This document shows, piece by piece, positions 23,542-31,788 of a stretch of DNA of 64,000 nt. Position numbers and translations under genes: made by a program. Numbering within the stretch: the stretch's first letter is position 1; each line of letters starts with the position of its first letter. The notes under the pieces are model-generated. The model was given only the letters and a program-made list of their open reading frames with translations, was not told where the DNA came from and did not search any database. Source of the DNA: CAIJMU01 sp035530275 (GTDB lineage Bacteria; Spirochaetota; Spirochaetia; Treponematales; Rectinemataceae); the NCBI GenBank assembly GCA_035530275.1, contig DATKVC010000018.1:62001-126000 (forward strand). The letters run 5' to 3'.

Positions 23542-26500
23542 TCAGGCGGTCACCTCGGTCTGCCGCGCCCGCTGCTTCGCCGAAATCACGAGCATTTGAA
23601 GGCGGTTCTCGATGTTGGCCATCGCCGTATCGGGATCGTAGTCGAGCGAGAGGATCGTGATGTTGGGGAAGCGTCGCTTCAGCGTCTTCACGAGACCCCG
23701 GCCGGTGATGTGGTTGGGCAGGCAGCCGAAGGGCTGGACTATGACGAAGGATTCCACGCCTTCCTTCGCCCGCTCGATGATCTCGGAGGGGATGAGCCAA
23801 CCCTCGCCGTTCACGTAGGTGCGGTCCAAGAGCCCGTCGATGTTGGCTGCGAGATCGTGGACGTTGCCCGCGACATCGGCGTGCCGCGCCGACTTCGATT
23901 CCTCGCGTATCCGCGAGAGCACGTACATGTACACCTTGTCCGTCACGTCGGCCACGAGGCCGTTGAGGGCCGGATGGGCGAGGAGACCGCGCCGCGATTC
24001 CTCGCCCATCCGGAGAGAGTCTCGGTGGAAGAAATCGACGAGGCGGGGCTGGAGGACCTCCATCCCGTGCGACTCGAGCCAGCGCACGAGATTCCAGTTC
24101 GAGGTCGGGTGATAGTTGAGGAGGATCTCACCAATTATGAAGACTCGCGGCCGCGGCGTCGAATGGTCGACGGGCACCGAATCGAGCTCGCGCAGCGCCG
24201 GCCTGAAGGCCTCCACCGCGGGCTTCACGCCGCGCTCGAGGGCGGCCGCGATGGCGTCCACGCCCTTGTCGAAGGCGCGGTCGGCGCTCCCCTTCTCCAC
24301 TTCGTAGGGCCTGATCCTGAGCCGCATCTGCTCGAAGGTGTCGATCATCGCAAGGCCCCAGAGGGTCCGTATCTGGAATTTCAGGCCGATCTTGACGCCG
24401 GGATGGAGGTCGCCGGGATCCGGGCTCGTCGTGAAGATGGGAATTTCCGGATAGCCCGCGTCGTCGAGGGCCTTGCGCGCGAGCACCGGATACTGGCCCG
24501 CTCGGCAATCGTCGCAATTCTTGGCCAGCCCGCATGCGGTCGTCGCCGGGTCGAAGCGCCCCGACTCCATCGCCGCGAGGAACTCGCCGACGTTCACCTG
24601 GGCGGGGAAGCAGATGTCGTTGTGGACGAATTTCTTCCCGAGCTCGATGGCGCGCTTGCCCGCCAGCGGCAGGGGCTCGGCGACGAAGCCGTCGCTTCGG
24701 ATGGCCGCCGTGGCCACCTTGCAGAAGGCCTCTGAGAGATTGGGAACGAGGATGGTCTTCTTCGCCTTGTCCTCGGCGCCGAACTTGACCTGCCAGGCGG
24801 GGGGCAGCTCGGCGAGGGGCGCCGCCTCCCCCGTCTTCGACCTCCGCGAGCGGACCGTCTCGATGAAGGACTTGACGCGGATGGCCATCGGCCCGCGGAT
24901 CTCGCCCTCGTCGAGCTTGAGCACGAGGAGGGACTTGCCCGCAGTCGTGGACAAGATGCGCGACATCTCATCGGTGATGATGGCGTCGTGGCCGCAACCG
25001 AAGCTCACCATCTGCACGACCTCGAGGTTGGGATGGCGGGCGCCGTAGATCGCGGTGGCGAACATGCGCGCGTGGAAGGTGTTCGTGGTGTCCGCGCGGA
25101 CCCCGGTGAGGTCGACGTCGTCGAGGCCGGGCAGGGCTTCGTTGATGAGGACGGGCACGCCGAGCCTCGTGAACTGGGCGGCGAGGCCGTGGTTGACGAG
25201 AGGATCGGTGTGGTAGGGCCTTCCCGAGAGCACGACGGCGAAGTCCTCCGTGCCCTCGAGGCTCGTGAGGACCCTGCGCGCCTCCGCCTCCAGGGCCTCG
25301 TCGATGCCCGACATCGCCTCGTCGGCCTTGGCGATCGCCGCTATCGTCGCCTTCCGGCCCGTGCCGAAGGTGGCCTTCATCCAGCGCACGAGCTGGTTCT
25401 CGCGGCGCGCCACGTCGTACCAATGGAAGACCGGCCGGTCGAAGGGGACGTCGAAGCGCCGCGAGATCTCGTGGCTCTCGTCGACGACGAGGGGATAGCC
25501 CTGGACGACGGCGCAGCTGTGAACCGAGCGTGCGCTCTCGTTTTCCTTCGGAATCTTGATCATCATCGGCATGAAGATCCGATCCACGCCCTTGGCGGCG
25601 AGATCCTCCACGTGGCCGTGGGCCAGCTTGGCGGGGAAGCACACGGTGTCCGAGGGCACGAAGCGCAGGCTCTCCTCGAAGAGCCGCGTGGAGCTCGGCG
25701 CGGAGAACACGGTCTCGAAGCCCAGTTCCGAGAAAAAGGTCTTCCAGAAGGGGGCAGAATTCCAGAACTCGAGGGCGCGGGGAATGCCGATGCGCCGCGC
25801 CCCCGCCTTCGAAGTCTTCGCCGACTTGGCGAAAAGGAGCTTCTCTCGCATGGCGAGGAGGTCGGGCACGGCGTCGATGCGCGCCTGGGCCGACTTGAGC
25901 CTCTCGCGCACGGAGGGGTCGCGGACGTCGCCGGTGATCTCGCCGCGCTCGCAGCGGTTGCCCGTCACGAACTCGCTGCCGTCGGCGAAGCGCACGATGG
26001 TGCGATTGCACGAATTGGTACAGAATTTGCATATCGACGAGGGTAGCTTCTCGTAGCCGAAGTCGTCGAGGGCGTCGAGACCGATGAAGGAGGAGGTCGC
26101 CGCGTCTGAACCGGCTCCAGTCCGGGCCTCGGCCCGGGCCTCCGCCGCCAATGCATTTCGCGCGTCGGCATGCTTCTTCGCGAGGAGGGCGATGCCGATC
26201 GCGCCCATCTCGCCGGGATGCGAAGGGCGCACGACCTTCGCCCCCGTGTGCTGCTCGAGGGCGCGAAGGACGGCGTCGTTGCGGAAGGTGCCGCCCTGCA
26301 CGAGGATGACCTCGCCGAGGGCGGAGATGTTCGGCACCCTCACCACCTTCGTGAAGATGTTCTCCACGATCGAGCGGCAGACTCCAGCCATGATGTCCTC
26401 GGACTTCTTGCCGTTCTTCTGCTCCGTGATTATGGAAGAATTCATGAAGACCGTGCAGCGCGAACCGAGCTTCGAGGGATCGCTCGAGGCGAAGGCCATG

Positions 26501-27969
26501 GGCGCGATCCGCTCGACGGGGATGCCAAGGGACTTCGAGTAGGTTTCGATGAAGGAGCCGCAGCCGGCCGAGCAGGCCTCGTTGAGCACGATGCTCGTCA
26601 CCACCCCGTCGACCACCGAGATCGCCTTCATATCCTGGCCGCCGACGTCGAGGATGAAGGAGACGTCGGGGGCGATGCGCATCGCCGCCTCGGCGTGGGC
26701 CACGGTCTCCACCGTGTGGAAATCGGCGTGGAAAGCCTTGGCGAAAAGGAGCTCGCCGTAGCCCGTCGTGCCGACGCCCTTTATCACGAGCTCGGCCCCG
26801 CCTTCGGCGTAGCGCTCGCGGAGACCGAGGAGTCCCTTCTTCATCACGTCGAGGGGTTCGCCTTCGTTCGAAGCGTAGAAGCGCCAGATCAGCCGCCCCT
26901 CGTCGTCGAGGAGGACTGCCTTGCTCGTCGTCGAGCCGGCGTCGATGCCGAGCCAGGCCTCGACGCGGCCTCCGCGGGGCACGGGCGCCGGTTCGTAGAC
27001 CTCTGTCGGATGCCTCGCCCGGAAGGCGGCGAACTCGGTCTCATTCTCGAAGAAGAGGGGCGCGACCTCGCCCTCGCCCGGCTCGATGCCGGCGCCGCGT
27101 TCGCGCAGACGCTCGATCGCCGCCCTGCCCTTGTAGGCGCTCTCCTGGCCCTCGAACATGGTTCCCACGGCGAGGGCCGTGCCGAGGGCGACGAAAACCT
27201 CGGGCCGATCCGGGATGATGGCCTCGCCGGCCCTGAGCCCAAGGCGCTCGATGAAAACGCGAACCAGGCTCGGATTGAAGCAGAGGGGCCCGCCCATGAA
27301 GATCACGGGCGGGCGTATTTCCATGCCCTGGGCGAGGCCGCCGATGGTCTGCTTGGCGATGGCGTGCAGGGAGGAAAGGGCGATGTCCGACTTGGGCGCG
27401 CCCTGGTTGAGGAGGGGCTGGATGTCGGTCTTCGCGAAGACGCCGCAGCGGCCCGAAATATCGTGTACAGTTACACCCTTTTCGGCGAGGGCGTTGAAAC
27501 CCTCGGCCTTCATCGCGAGGAGCTCCGCCACCTGGTCGATGAAGGCGCCCGTGCCGCCGGCGCAGGAGCCGTTCATCCGCATGTCGGTGGCGAGCATCTC
27601 GCCCCGCTCCTCGTCGTGGGTGAAGAAGATGACCTTAGCGTCCTGGCCCCCGAGCTCGATGGCCGTGTTGACCGCGGGATGGAGTTCGCGGATGGCGATG
27701 GCGTTGGCCACCACCTCCTGCACGAAGAAGGCGCCGATCTCCTTGACTATGCCCGAGCAGCCGGAGCCGCAGGCAGCCACGCGAAACTCGGCGTCGGGAT
27801 AGAGGGCGTGGGCCTCCTCGAGGAGGTCGGCGGCGACAAGCGCCTGCCTGGCTTCGTGACGCAGATAGCGGGCGTGCAGGAGCTCGCCGGAGCCCGGATC
27901 GGCCACGGCGATCTTGACCGTCGTCGATCCGATATCCATGCCGACATTTAAAATCCTCGCGCCCTTCAC
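23542..27969 (-). CDS. Acyl-CoA dehydratase activase-related protein (double BadF/HgdC ATPase + DUF2229)
   Basis: A 1475-residue multidomain protein. Two ASKHA ATPase domains (about residues 1-300 and 330-600) each carry an ATP loop ('MDIGSTTVKIAV', 'GIDAGSTTSKAVL') and a cysteine pair that in HgdC holds the bridging 4Fe-4S cluster ('GSCAGGTGAF'/'GRCGVFAKTD' and 'EACSAGCGSF'/'SRCTVFMNSS'). A DUF2229 region follows ('KFCTNSCNRT', 'RIGIPRALEFWNSAPFW'), then an HgdB-like C-terminal part ('CGLAKNCDDCRAGQYP'). Relatives reduce or activate difficult substrates with ATP; the substrate here is unknown. I start at the GTG preceded by GGGAGG; GTG codons further upstream also keep the frame open. Confidence 0.9.
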   Translation of the reverse strand: MKGARILNVGMDIGSTTVKIAVADPGSGELLHARYLRHEARQALVAADLLEEAHALYPDAEFRVAACGSGCSGIVKEIGAFFVQEVVANAIAIRELHPAVNTAIELGGQDAKVIFFTHDEERGEMLATDMRMNGSCAGGTGAFIDQVAELLAMKAEGFNALAEKGVTVHDISGRCGVFAKTDIQPLLNQGAPKSDIALSSLHAIAKQTIGGLAQGMEIRPPVIFMGGPLCFNPSLVRVFIERLGLRAGEAIIPDRPEVFVALGTALAVGTMFEGQESAYKGRAAIERLRERGAGIEPGEGEVAPLFFENETEFAAFRARHPTEVYEPAPVPRGGRVEAWLGIDAGSTTSKAVLLDDEGRLIWRFYASNEGEPLDVMKKGLLGLRERYAEGGAELVIKGVGTTGYGELLFAKAFHADFHTVETVAHAEAAMRIAPDVSFILDVGGQDMKAISVVDGVVTSIVLNEACSAGCGSFIETYSKSLGIPVERIAPMAFASSDPSKLGSRCTVFMNSSIITEQKNGKKSEDIMAGVCRSIVENIFTKVVRVPNISALGEVILVQGGTFRNDAVLRALEQHTGAKVVRPSHPGEMGAIGIALLAKKHADARNALAAEARAEARTGAGSDAATSSFIGLDALDDFGYEKLPSSICKFCTNSCNRTIVRFADGSEFVTGNRCERGEITGDVRDPSVRERLKSAQARIDAVPDLLAMREKLLFAKSAKTSKAGARRIGIPRALEFWNSAPFWKTFFSELGFETVFSAPSSTRLFEESLRFVPSDTVCFPAKLAHGHVEDLAAKGVDRIFMPMMIKIPKENESARSVHSCAVVQGYPLVVDESHEISRRFDVPFDRPVFHWYDVARRENQLVRWMKATFGTGRKATIAAIAKADEAMSGIDEALEAEARRVLTSLEGTEDFAVVLSGRPYHTDPLVNHGLAAQFTRLGVPVLINEALPGLDDVDLTGVRADTTNTFHARMFATAIYGARHPNLEVVQMVSFGCGHDAIITDEMSRILSTTAGKSLLVLKLDEGEIRGPMAIRVKSFIETVRSRRSKTGEAAPLAELPPAWQVKFGAEDKAKKTILVPNLSEAFCKVATAAIRSDGFVAEPLPLAGKRAIELGKKFVHNDICFPAQVNVGEFLAAMESGRFDPATTACGLAKNCDDCRAGQYPVLARKALDDAGYPEIPIFTTSPDPGDLHPGVKIGLKFQIRTLWGLAMIDTFEQMRLRIRPYEVEKGSADRAFDKGVDAIAAALERGVKPAVEAFRPALRELDSVPVDHSTPRPRVFIIGEILLNYHPTSNWNLVRWLESHGMEVLQPRLVDFFHRDSLRMGEESRRGLLAHPALNGLVADVTDKVYMYVLSRIREESKSARHADVAGNVHDLAANIDGLLDRTYVNGEGWLIPSEIIERAKEGVESFVIVQPFGCLPNHITGRGLVKTLKRRFPNITILSLDYDPDTAMANIENRLQMLVISAKQRARQTEVTA

Positions 27970-28080
27970 CCTTCGCCTCCCGACTATCACCACGCGACCG
28001 CGACAATATCATTCGGCCGCGAACCATTCAGCTATACGGTAGCAATTTCAAGGCTGAAGGGATAGGGGCGGCGAAGTCGT

Positions 28081-29898
28081 TCACCGAGAATTCATGAAGT
28101 CCGAGACGATGGCGCGCAGCTTTTCCGCATCGACCTTCTCGATTTCCCGGTCGTAGGTGAGCAGGCCGTTCGTCTCCTGCTCGATGTCCGTGAGCTGAGT
28201 GTAGACGGCCGCGGCGAGACCCAAGGGAATTTTCGTGCCGAGCTCGTCGCGGAAAAATTCGAGAAGGGCAGCCTCGAGGGACTCGCGATCGGGAAAACGC
28301 CTGTAGCCGAATTCCTTTTTCCGCGGCCAGAAGCGACCCGGCATGCTCCAGGTGAAACCGCCGTACTCCGACAGGAACCAGGCTCGCCTCCCGCCGGCCG
28401 CCACGTCGCGGGGAGGGCCCGGGAGCCTTCGATCGTAGCGGTGGATCGACGAGAAATCGCCTCCGCCCTGATCGTACCATCCCGATGCCTCGTCGACCGG
28501 CCGCCCCGGATCGAGCTCCCGCACGAGCTCGCCCATCGCGCGCGCGTCAAACTGGCCCCAGCCCTCGTTGAAGGGCGAAAAGCTCGCGATGGCGGGCTCA
28601 CCTCTCATAGTTGTTACCATTTCGCCCAATTCGCGCCGGAAGTTCTCGCGGTAGGACCGCCCCAGCCCGCCGAGCACGAGACGGGTGAGGGGATTGCGGT
28701 CTTTCGGCTTCGCGCTCCTGATGCCCGGCGCTCCGAACACGAAGGGATTGCGGGGCTGGCCTCCGCTCGGCATGTCCTGGAAGACGACGAGGCCCAGACG
28801 CGCGGCGTGCCAGTACCAGCGCGCGCTCTCGACCTTCGCGTGCTTGCGCAGCATGTTGAAGCCGAGCCGCTTCGCCGCGAGGAGATCGGAGGCCAGTGCC
28901 TCGTCCGTCGGCGCGGTGTAGAGGCCGTCGGGCCAGTAGCCCTGATCGAGAACGCCGTGGAGGAAGTAGGGTTCGCCGTTCAGCAGGAAACGTCGATGCC
29001 CGTCCCCGCCCCCGTCCTCCCCTATTCCGAAACTCCTCCAGGCAAAGTACGAATTGACTCGATCGCCCCTCGAGGTCTCGATTGCCAGTCGATACAGTCG
29101 AGGTCGTTCGGGGCTCCACGGTTCGCCACCCCCGAAAGGTAGAGCTTCGACCTTTCCGAGTCTCCCGAGGCCTTCGGCGACCGCTGTCGGGCCTCCCGCG
29201 TCGCCTCCCTCCCCCTCGACCGCCTGGATCCGCCAGCGATAGTCCCCCTCCCCCGCGACGTTCAACCTGAGGACGCCGGCTGCAAGGTCGGGCATGGCCT
29301 CGAGGCCGGCCACCGCCCCCGCGACCAGGGGCTCGAGCCAGACCGTCTGCCAGATCCCACTCACCGCCGTATAGACGATGCCGCGTGGGTTGAGGCTCTG
29401 TTTGCCCCGGGGCTGGCTGCCCCGGTCGCTCGGATCGCCGACGCCGACCAGCAATTCGTGCCGGCCGGAAAGCTTCCCGACGTCGAAGGAAAATGGCGAG
29501 AAGCCGCCCCTGTGCCCGCCGAGTCGCCTTCCGTCGAGCCAGACCTCGCAGTCCCAGTCCACGGCGCCGAAGTTGAGCGAAAGCGAGGCGGCGCCTTCCC
29601 ACTGCGGTGGCACTTCGAAGTCGCGGCGATACCAGAGCCGATCTTCGGGCAGGAGGGTTCGCATGACCCCGGACAGACTCGACTCGACGGCGAAGGGCAC
29701 GACGATCTTCCCTTCCCATCCACCCGACCCGGGCGTTCCCGCCGCCGCCGGCCGGATCGCGTAGTCCCATCGGCCATTGAGGGAGAGCCAGTCCCTCCTC
29801 TCGAGCCGCGGACGCGGATACTCGGGGAGGGGCTTGTCGGGGTCGACCAAAAAGGTCCAGCGGGTCGGGAGGGGGCAATTAATTTTCGATTGCTGCAT
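28081..29898 (-). CDS. Glycoside hydrolase family 2 protein
   Basis: A 605-residue enzyme with the three-part GH2 layout: a sugar-binding jelly roll ('LSLNGRWDYAI', 'LWYRRDFEVP', 'DCEVWLDGRRLGGHRGGFSPF', 'GIWQTVWLE'), an Ig-like linker, and a TIM barrel with the acid/base glutamate in 'FSPFNEGWGQFD' and the probable nucleophile in 'FLSEYGGFTW'. The length is short relative to LacZ and no secretion signal is present, so it likely acts on imported oligosaccharides. Beta-galactosidase, beta-mannosidase or beta-glucuronidase activity cannot be told apart here. It is divergent from the lipoprotein gene. Confidence 0.92.
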   Translation of the reverse strand: MQQSKINCPLPTRWTFLVDPDKPLPEYPRPRLERRDWLSLNGRWDYAIRPAAAGTPGSGGWEGKIVVPFAVESSLSGVMRTLLPEDRLWYRRDFEVPPQWEGAASLSLNFGAVDWDCEVWLDGRRLGGHRGGFSPFSFDVGKLSGRHELLVGVGDPSDRGSQPRGKQSLNPRGIVYTAVSGIWQTVWLEPLVAGAVAGLEAMPDLAAGVLRLNVAGEGDYRWRIQAVEGEGGDAGGPTAVAEGLGRLGKVEALPFGGGEPWSPERPRLYRLAIETSRGDRVNSYFAWRSFGIGEDGGGDGHRRFLLNGEPYFLHGVLDQGYWPDGLYTAPTDEALASDLLAAKRLGFNMLRKHAKVESARWYWHAARLGLVVFQDMPSGGQPRNPFVFGAPGIRSAKPKDRNPLTRLVLGGLGRSYRENFRRELGEMVTTMRGEPAIASFSPFNEGWGQFDARAMGELVRELDPGRPVDEASGWYDQGGGDFSSIHRYDRRLPGPPRDVAAGGRRAWFLSEYGGFTWSMPGRFWPRKKEFGYRRFPDRESLEAALLEFFRDELGTKIPLGLAAAVYTQLTDIEQETNGLLTYDREIEKVDAEKLRAIVSDFMNSR

Positions 29899-29904
29899 CG
29901 GCAG

Positions 29905-29933
29905 AAGATAGCAGACCGTGAGGAGTCGGTCGA
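29905..29933 (-). promoter_or_regulatory. Candidate leaderless promoter of the GH2 gene
   Basis: Minus strand TCGACC (29933-29928), 17-base spacer, TATCTT (29910-29905), 6 bases to the ATG at 29898. A second candidate in the AT-rich part further upstream, TTGGAG (29989-29984) and GATAAT (29967-29962) 16 bases apart, would give a leader of about 60 bases. Confidence 0.4.
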
Positions 29934-29996
29934 GACCATTTTTGCTATTTTGTTAATAAATATTATCATATATAAGCGCTCTTCTCCAAAAAAAAA

Positions 29997-30025
29997 TTGA
30001 CAATGGGAAGCTCCGCGTCTAGGCT
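29997..30025 (+). promoter_or_regulatory. Candidate promoter of the lipoprotein gene
   Basis: A consensus TTGACA (29997-30002) is followed after 17 bases by TAGGCT (30020-30025). The lipoprotein ATG is 31 bases further, with an AAGGAG site at ideal spacing, so this message has a conventional leader. Confidence 0.5.
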
Positions 30026-30056
30026 GGTCATCATTTTTTATCTCGAAGGAGTATCA

Positions 30057-30839
30057 ATGAAAAGGGCAGCACTATCGATCACAGCCATCGCAATTGCCAT
30101 CGCACTCGCTGGCTGTGCCCAGGCTACCAGCCCGAGCACAGGCGCCGCAAACTACAATCCAACAATCGCGGCGCTCGTCGGCACCTGGCTTCTGTCGGCC
30201 ACGTCCAGCACTTCGGCGAGCTCTACAAGCTCCACGGAAACCATGACAATCGCATCCGATGGCAGCTTCCAGGGTTATGTCACACGGACGAATACCCCTT
30301 CGGGTGGGACAGCCTCGACATCCTACTCCGCTATGAAGGGCACGCTTAGTTTCAGCGGCGACCAGATGACTTATACAGTAACCGGCACCGAAAACTCGAG
30401 TTCGCTGATCAACTCCACCAATGTTTCATGGACAACGTTTCCATCGCCACTGGTCACTACTAACACTGCTATCCTAGACAACGGCAAGTTATACGGTCTC
30501 ACCGGTGGCTCCGTTCTTACCGCCCAGGGTACTGTCTCGGGACTCGTCGGGACTTGGGGCTATTCAAGTTACAATAGCGCCGATACTAGCCCTTACACGA
30601 AGGTAGCACTGACACTAAATGCAGATGGAACGGCAACATCGGAAATGTATCAGAGCACCACGAGTACCTTCTCTTCGACACCTACCTCTACAGCTTCAGG
30701 TACCTGGTCGGCAAGCAATGGTGTACTCACACTGACGCAGTCAAGTCAAATCCAGAGCTTGGCCTATTCCAGCATCGGTAATTATCTAATTTGGGGTAAT
30801 GCCACGAACGCCGATGCCTACGCGTTTGCCAAACAATAG
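30057..30839 (+). CDS. Putative outer-surface lipoprotein with two lipocalin-like repeats
   Basis: A 260-residue protein with a lipoprotein signal (lipobox 'LAGC', lipidated cysteine at residue 20). The mature part has two related units: 'LVGTWLLSAT' ... 'MTIASDGSFQGYV' and 'LVGTWGYSSY' ... 'LTLNADGTATSEM', each followed by further strands, in the manner of lipocalin-like or META-type beta barrels. It is rich in Ser and Thr. The gene is visibly less GC-rich than its neighbours, with codons such as ATA, TTA and ACA, which suggests transfer or rapid evolution. It is monocistronic between a consensus promoter and a strong terminator. Function unknown. Confidence 0.82.
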   Translation: MKRAALSITAIAIAIALAGCAQATSPSTGAANYNPTIAALVGTWLLSATSSTSASSTSSTETMTIASDGSFQGYVTRTNTPSGGTASTSYSAMKGTLSFSGDQMTYTVTGTENSSSLINSTNVSWTTFPSPLVTTNTAILDNGKLYGLTGGSVLTAQGTVSGLVGTWGYSSYNSADTSPYTKVALTLNADGTATSEMYQSTTSTFSSTPTSTASGTWSASNGVLTLTQSSQIQSLAYSSIGNYLIWGNATNADAYAFAKQ

Positions 30840-30870
30840 GCCTCAATAAGATTCTGCTCTCTAATTATCT

Positions 30871-30909
30871 AAAAAGGGGGGGATCGGCTCAGACCATCCC
30901 CCCTTTTTT
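30871..30909 (+). terminator. Intrinsic terminator of the lipoprotein gene
   Basis: An A-tract, seven G residues and AT pair with AT, six C residues and six T residues around a 14-base loop. The G/C stem followed by TTTTTT is a textbook Rho-independent terminator 31 bases after the stop. Confidence 0.9.
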
Positions 30910-30969
30910 GTCTACCAGAACATCTTCGGGCTCGGACCTATCGGAACCCCCTCATTTGCGACTCCGCAA

Positions 30970-31036
30970 GAAATCGCCGAGACTTGGGACTTGCGGACCT
31001 GCGTCCGCGATGTCGCACATCGCCCAAGGCGATTTC
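30970..31036 (+). ncRNA. Structured leader RNA upstream of the DUF975 gene
   Basis: The 67 bases just before the SD of the DUF975 gene can fold into a three-way junction. The closing stem pairs GAAATCGC (30970-30977) with GCGATTTC (31029-31036) and, after a 5-base bulge, CTTGGG (30983-30988) with CCCAAG (31023-31028). Inside are a hairpin TTGCGGAC/GTCCGCGA (30991-31010, one U-G pair) and a small hairpin ATGT/ACAT (31010-31020). The SD AGGGAGG starts at the very next base. This could be a riboswitch or protein-binding leader, but I match it to no known class. Confidence 0.45.
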
Positions 31037-31047
31037 AGGGAGGAATC

Positions 31048-31638
31048 ATGACAGAATTGCTGCGTTCGGATCTCAAGACGGCCGCGAAGGCCCGAATGAA
31101 GGGAATGCTGGGTTTCATGATTATTTCCTACATAATTTATCTCGTCATCCTCGGCGCCGTGGGCTGGACCGGCATCGGGGCACTCCTCCTTACCGGCCCC
31201 CTTTCGATCGGCCTGAGCGGAGTGTTTCTCATGATTTATCGAGGTGAAGCGGCCAGCTACAACAACCTCTTCGACGGCTTCAAGTCCTTCCTCGCGGCCT
31301 TCCTCGCCTTTCTCCTCATGAGCATCTTCGTCGTGCTCTGGTCCCTCCTCCTCATCGTTCCCGGCATCATCGCCGGAATCCGCTATTCCCAGACCTACTA
31401 CATTCTCAAGGAAAATCCGGAAATGGACGGGAATTCCGCCATCCAGGCCTCCAAGAAGATGATGGAGGGCCACAAGGGCGAATATTTCATGCTCTGGCTC
31501 AGTTTCATCGGCTGGATCCTCCTTGGTATCGTCACTCTCGGCATCGGCTTCCTCTGGATCGGCCCCTATATGGCGACGACAGGCGCAGCCTACTACGACT
31601 GGCTCAAGAAGCAGTCTCTCGAAGGAGCCCAGGTCTAG
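31048..31638 (+). CDS. DUF975 family integral membrane protein
   Basis: A 196-residue protein with a soluble helical N-terminus ('LLRSDLKTAAKARMKG') and about four or five membrane segments. The DUF975 signature is visible as 'IPLIYLVILG'-like helices, 'FDGFKSFLAAFLAF', 'LLIVPGIIAGIRYSQTYYIL', 'ENPEMDGNSAIQASKKMMEGHKGEYF' and a C-terminal 'PYMATTGAAYYDWL'. The function of the family is unknown. The ATG follows AGGGAGG; a longer frame upstream would run through the folded leader and has no SD. Confidence 0.9.
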   Translation: MTELLRSDLKTAAKARMKGMLGFMIISYIIYLVILGAVGWTGIGALLLTGPLSIGLSGVFLMIYRGEAASYNNLFDGFKSFLAAFLAFLLMSIFVVLWSLLLIVPGIIAGIRYSQTYYILKENPEMDGNSAIQASKKMMEGHKGEYFMLWLSFIGWILLGIVTLGIGFLWIGPYMATTGAAYYDWLKKQSLEGAQV

Positions 31639-31788
31639 CCCGCGGCAAGGCGGCCCGCTCGGCCCCCCTTATTCATTTCGCCAGAAAAGTATAGGATGGG
31701 CGAATCCGGGGGCATATACGGGCTCCCTTGCCGGGTCGGCCACAAGCCGTTCCCCTGGCGCCAACACTGCAGCAATCGAGCGTACCGA

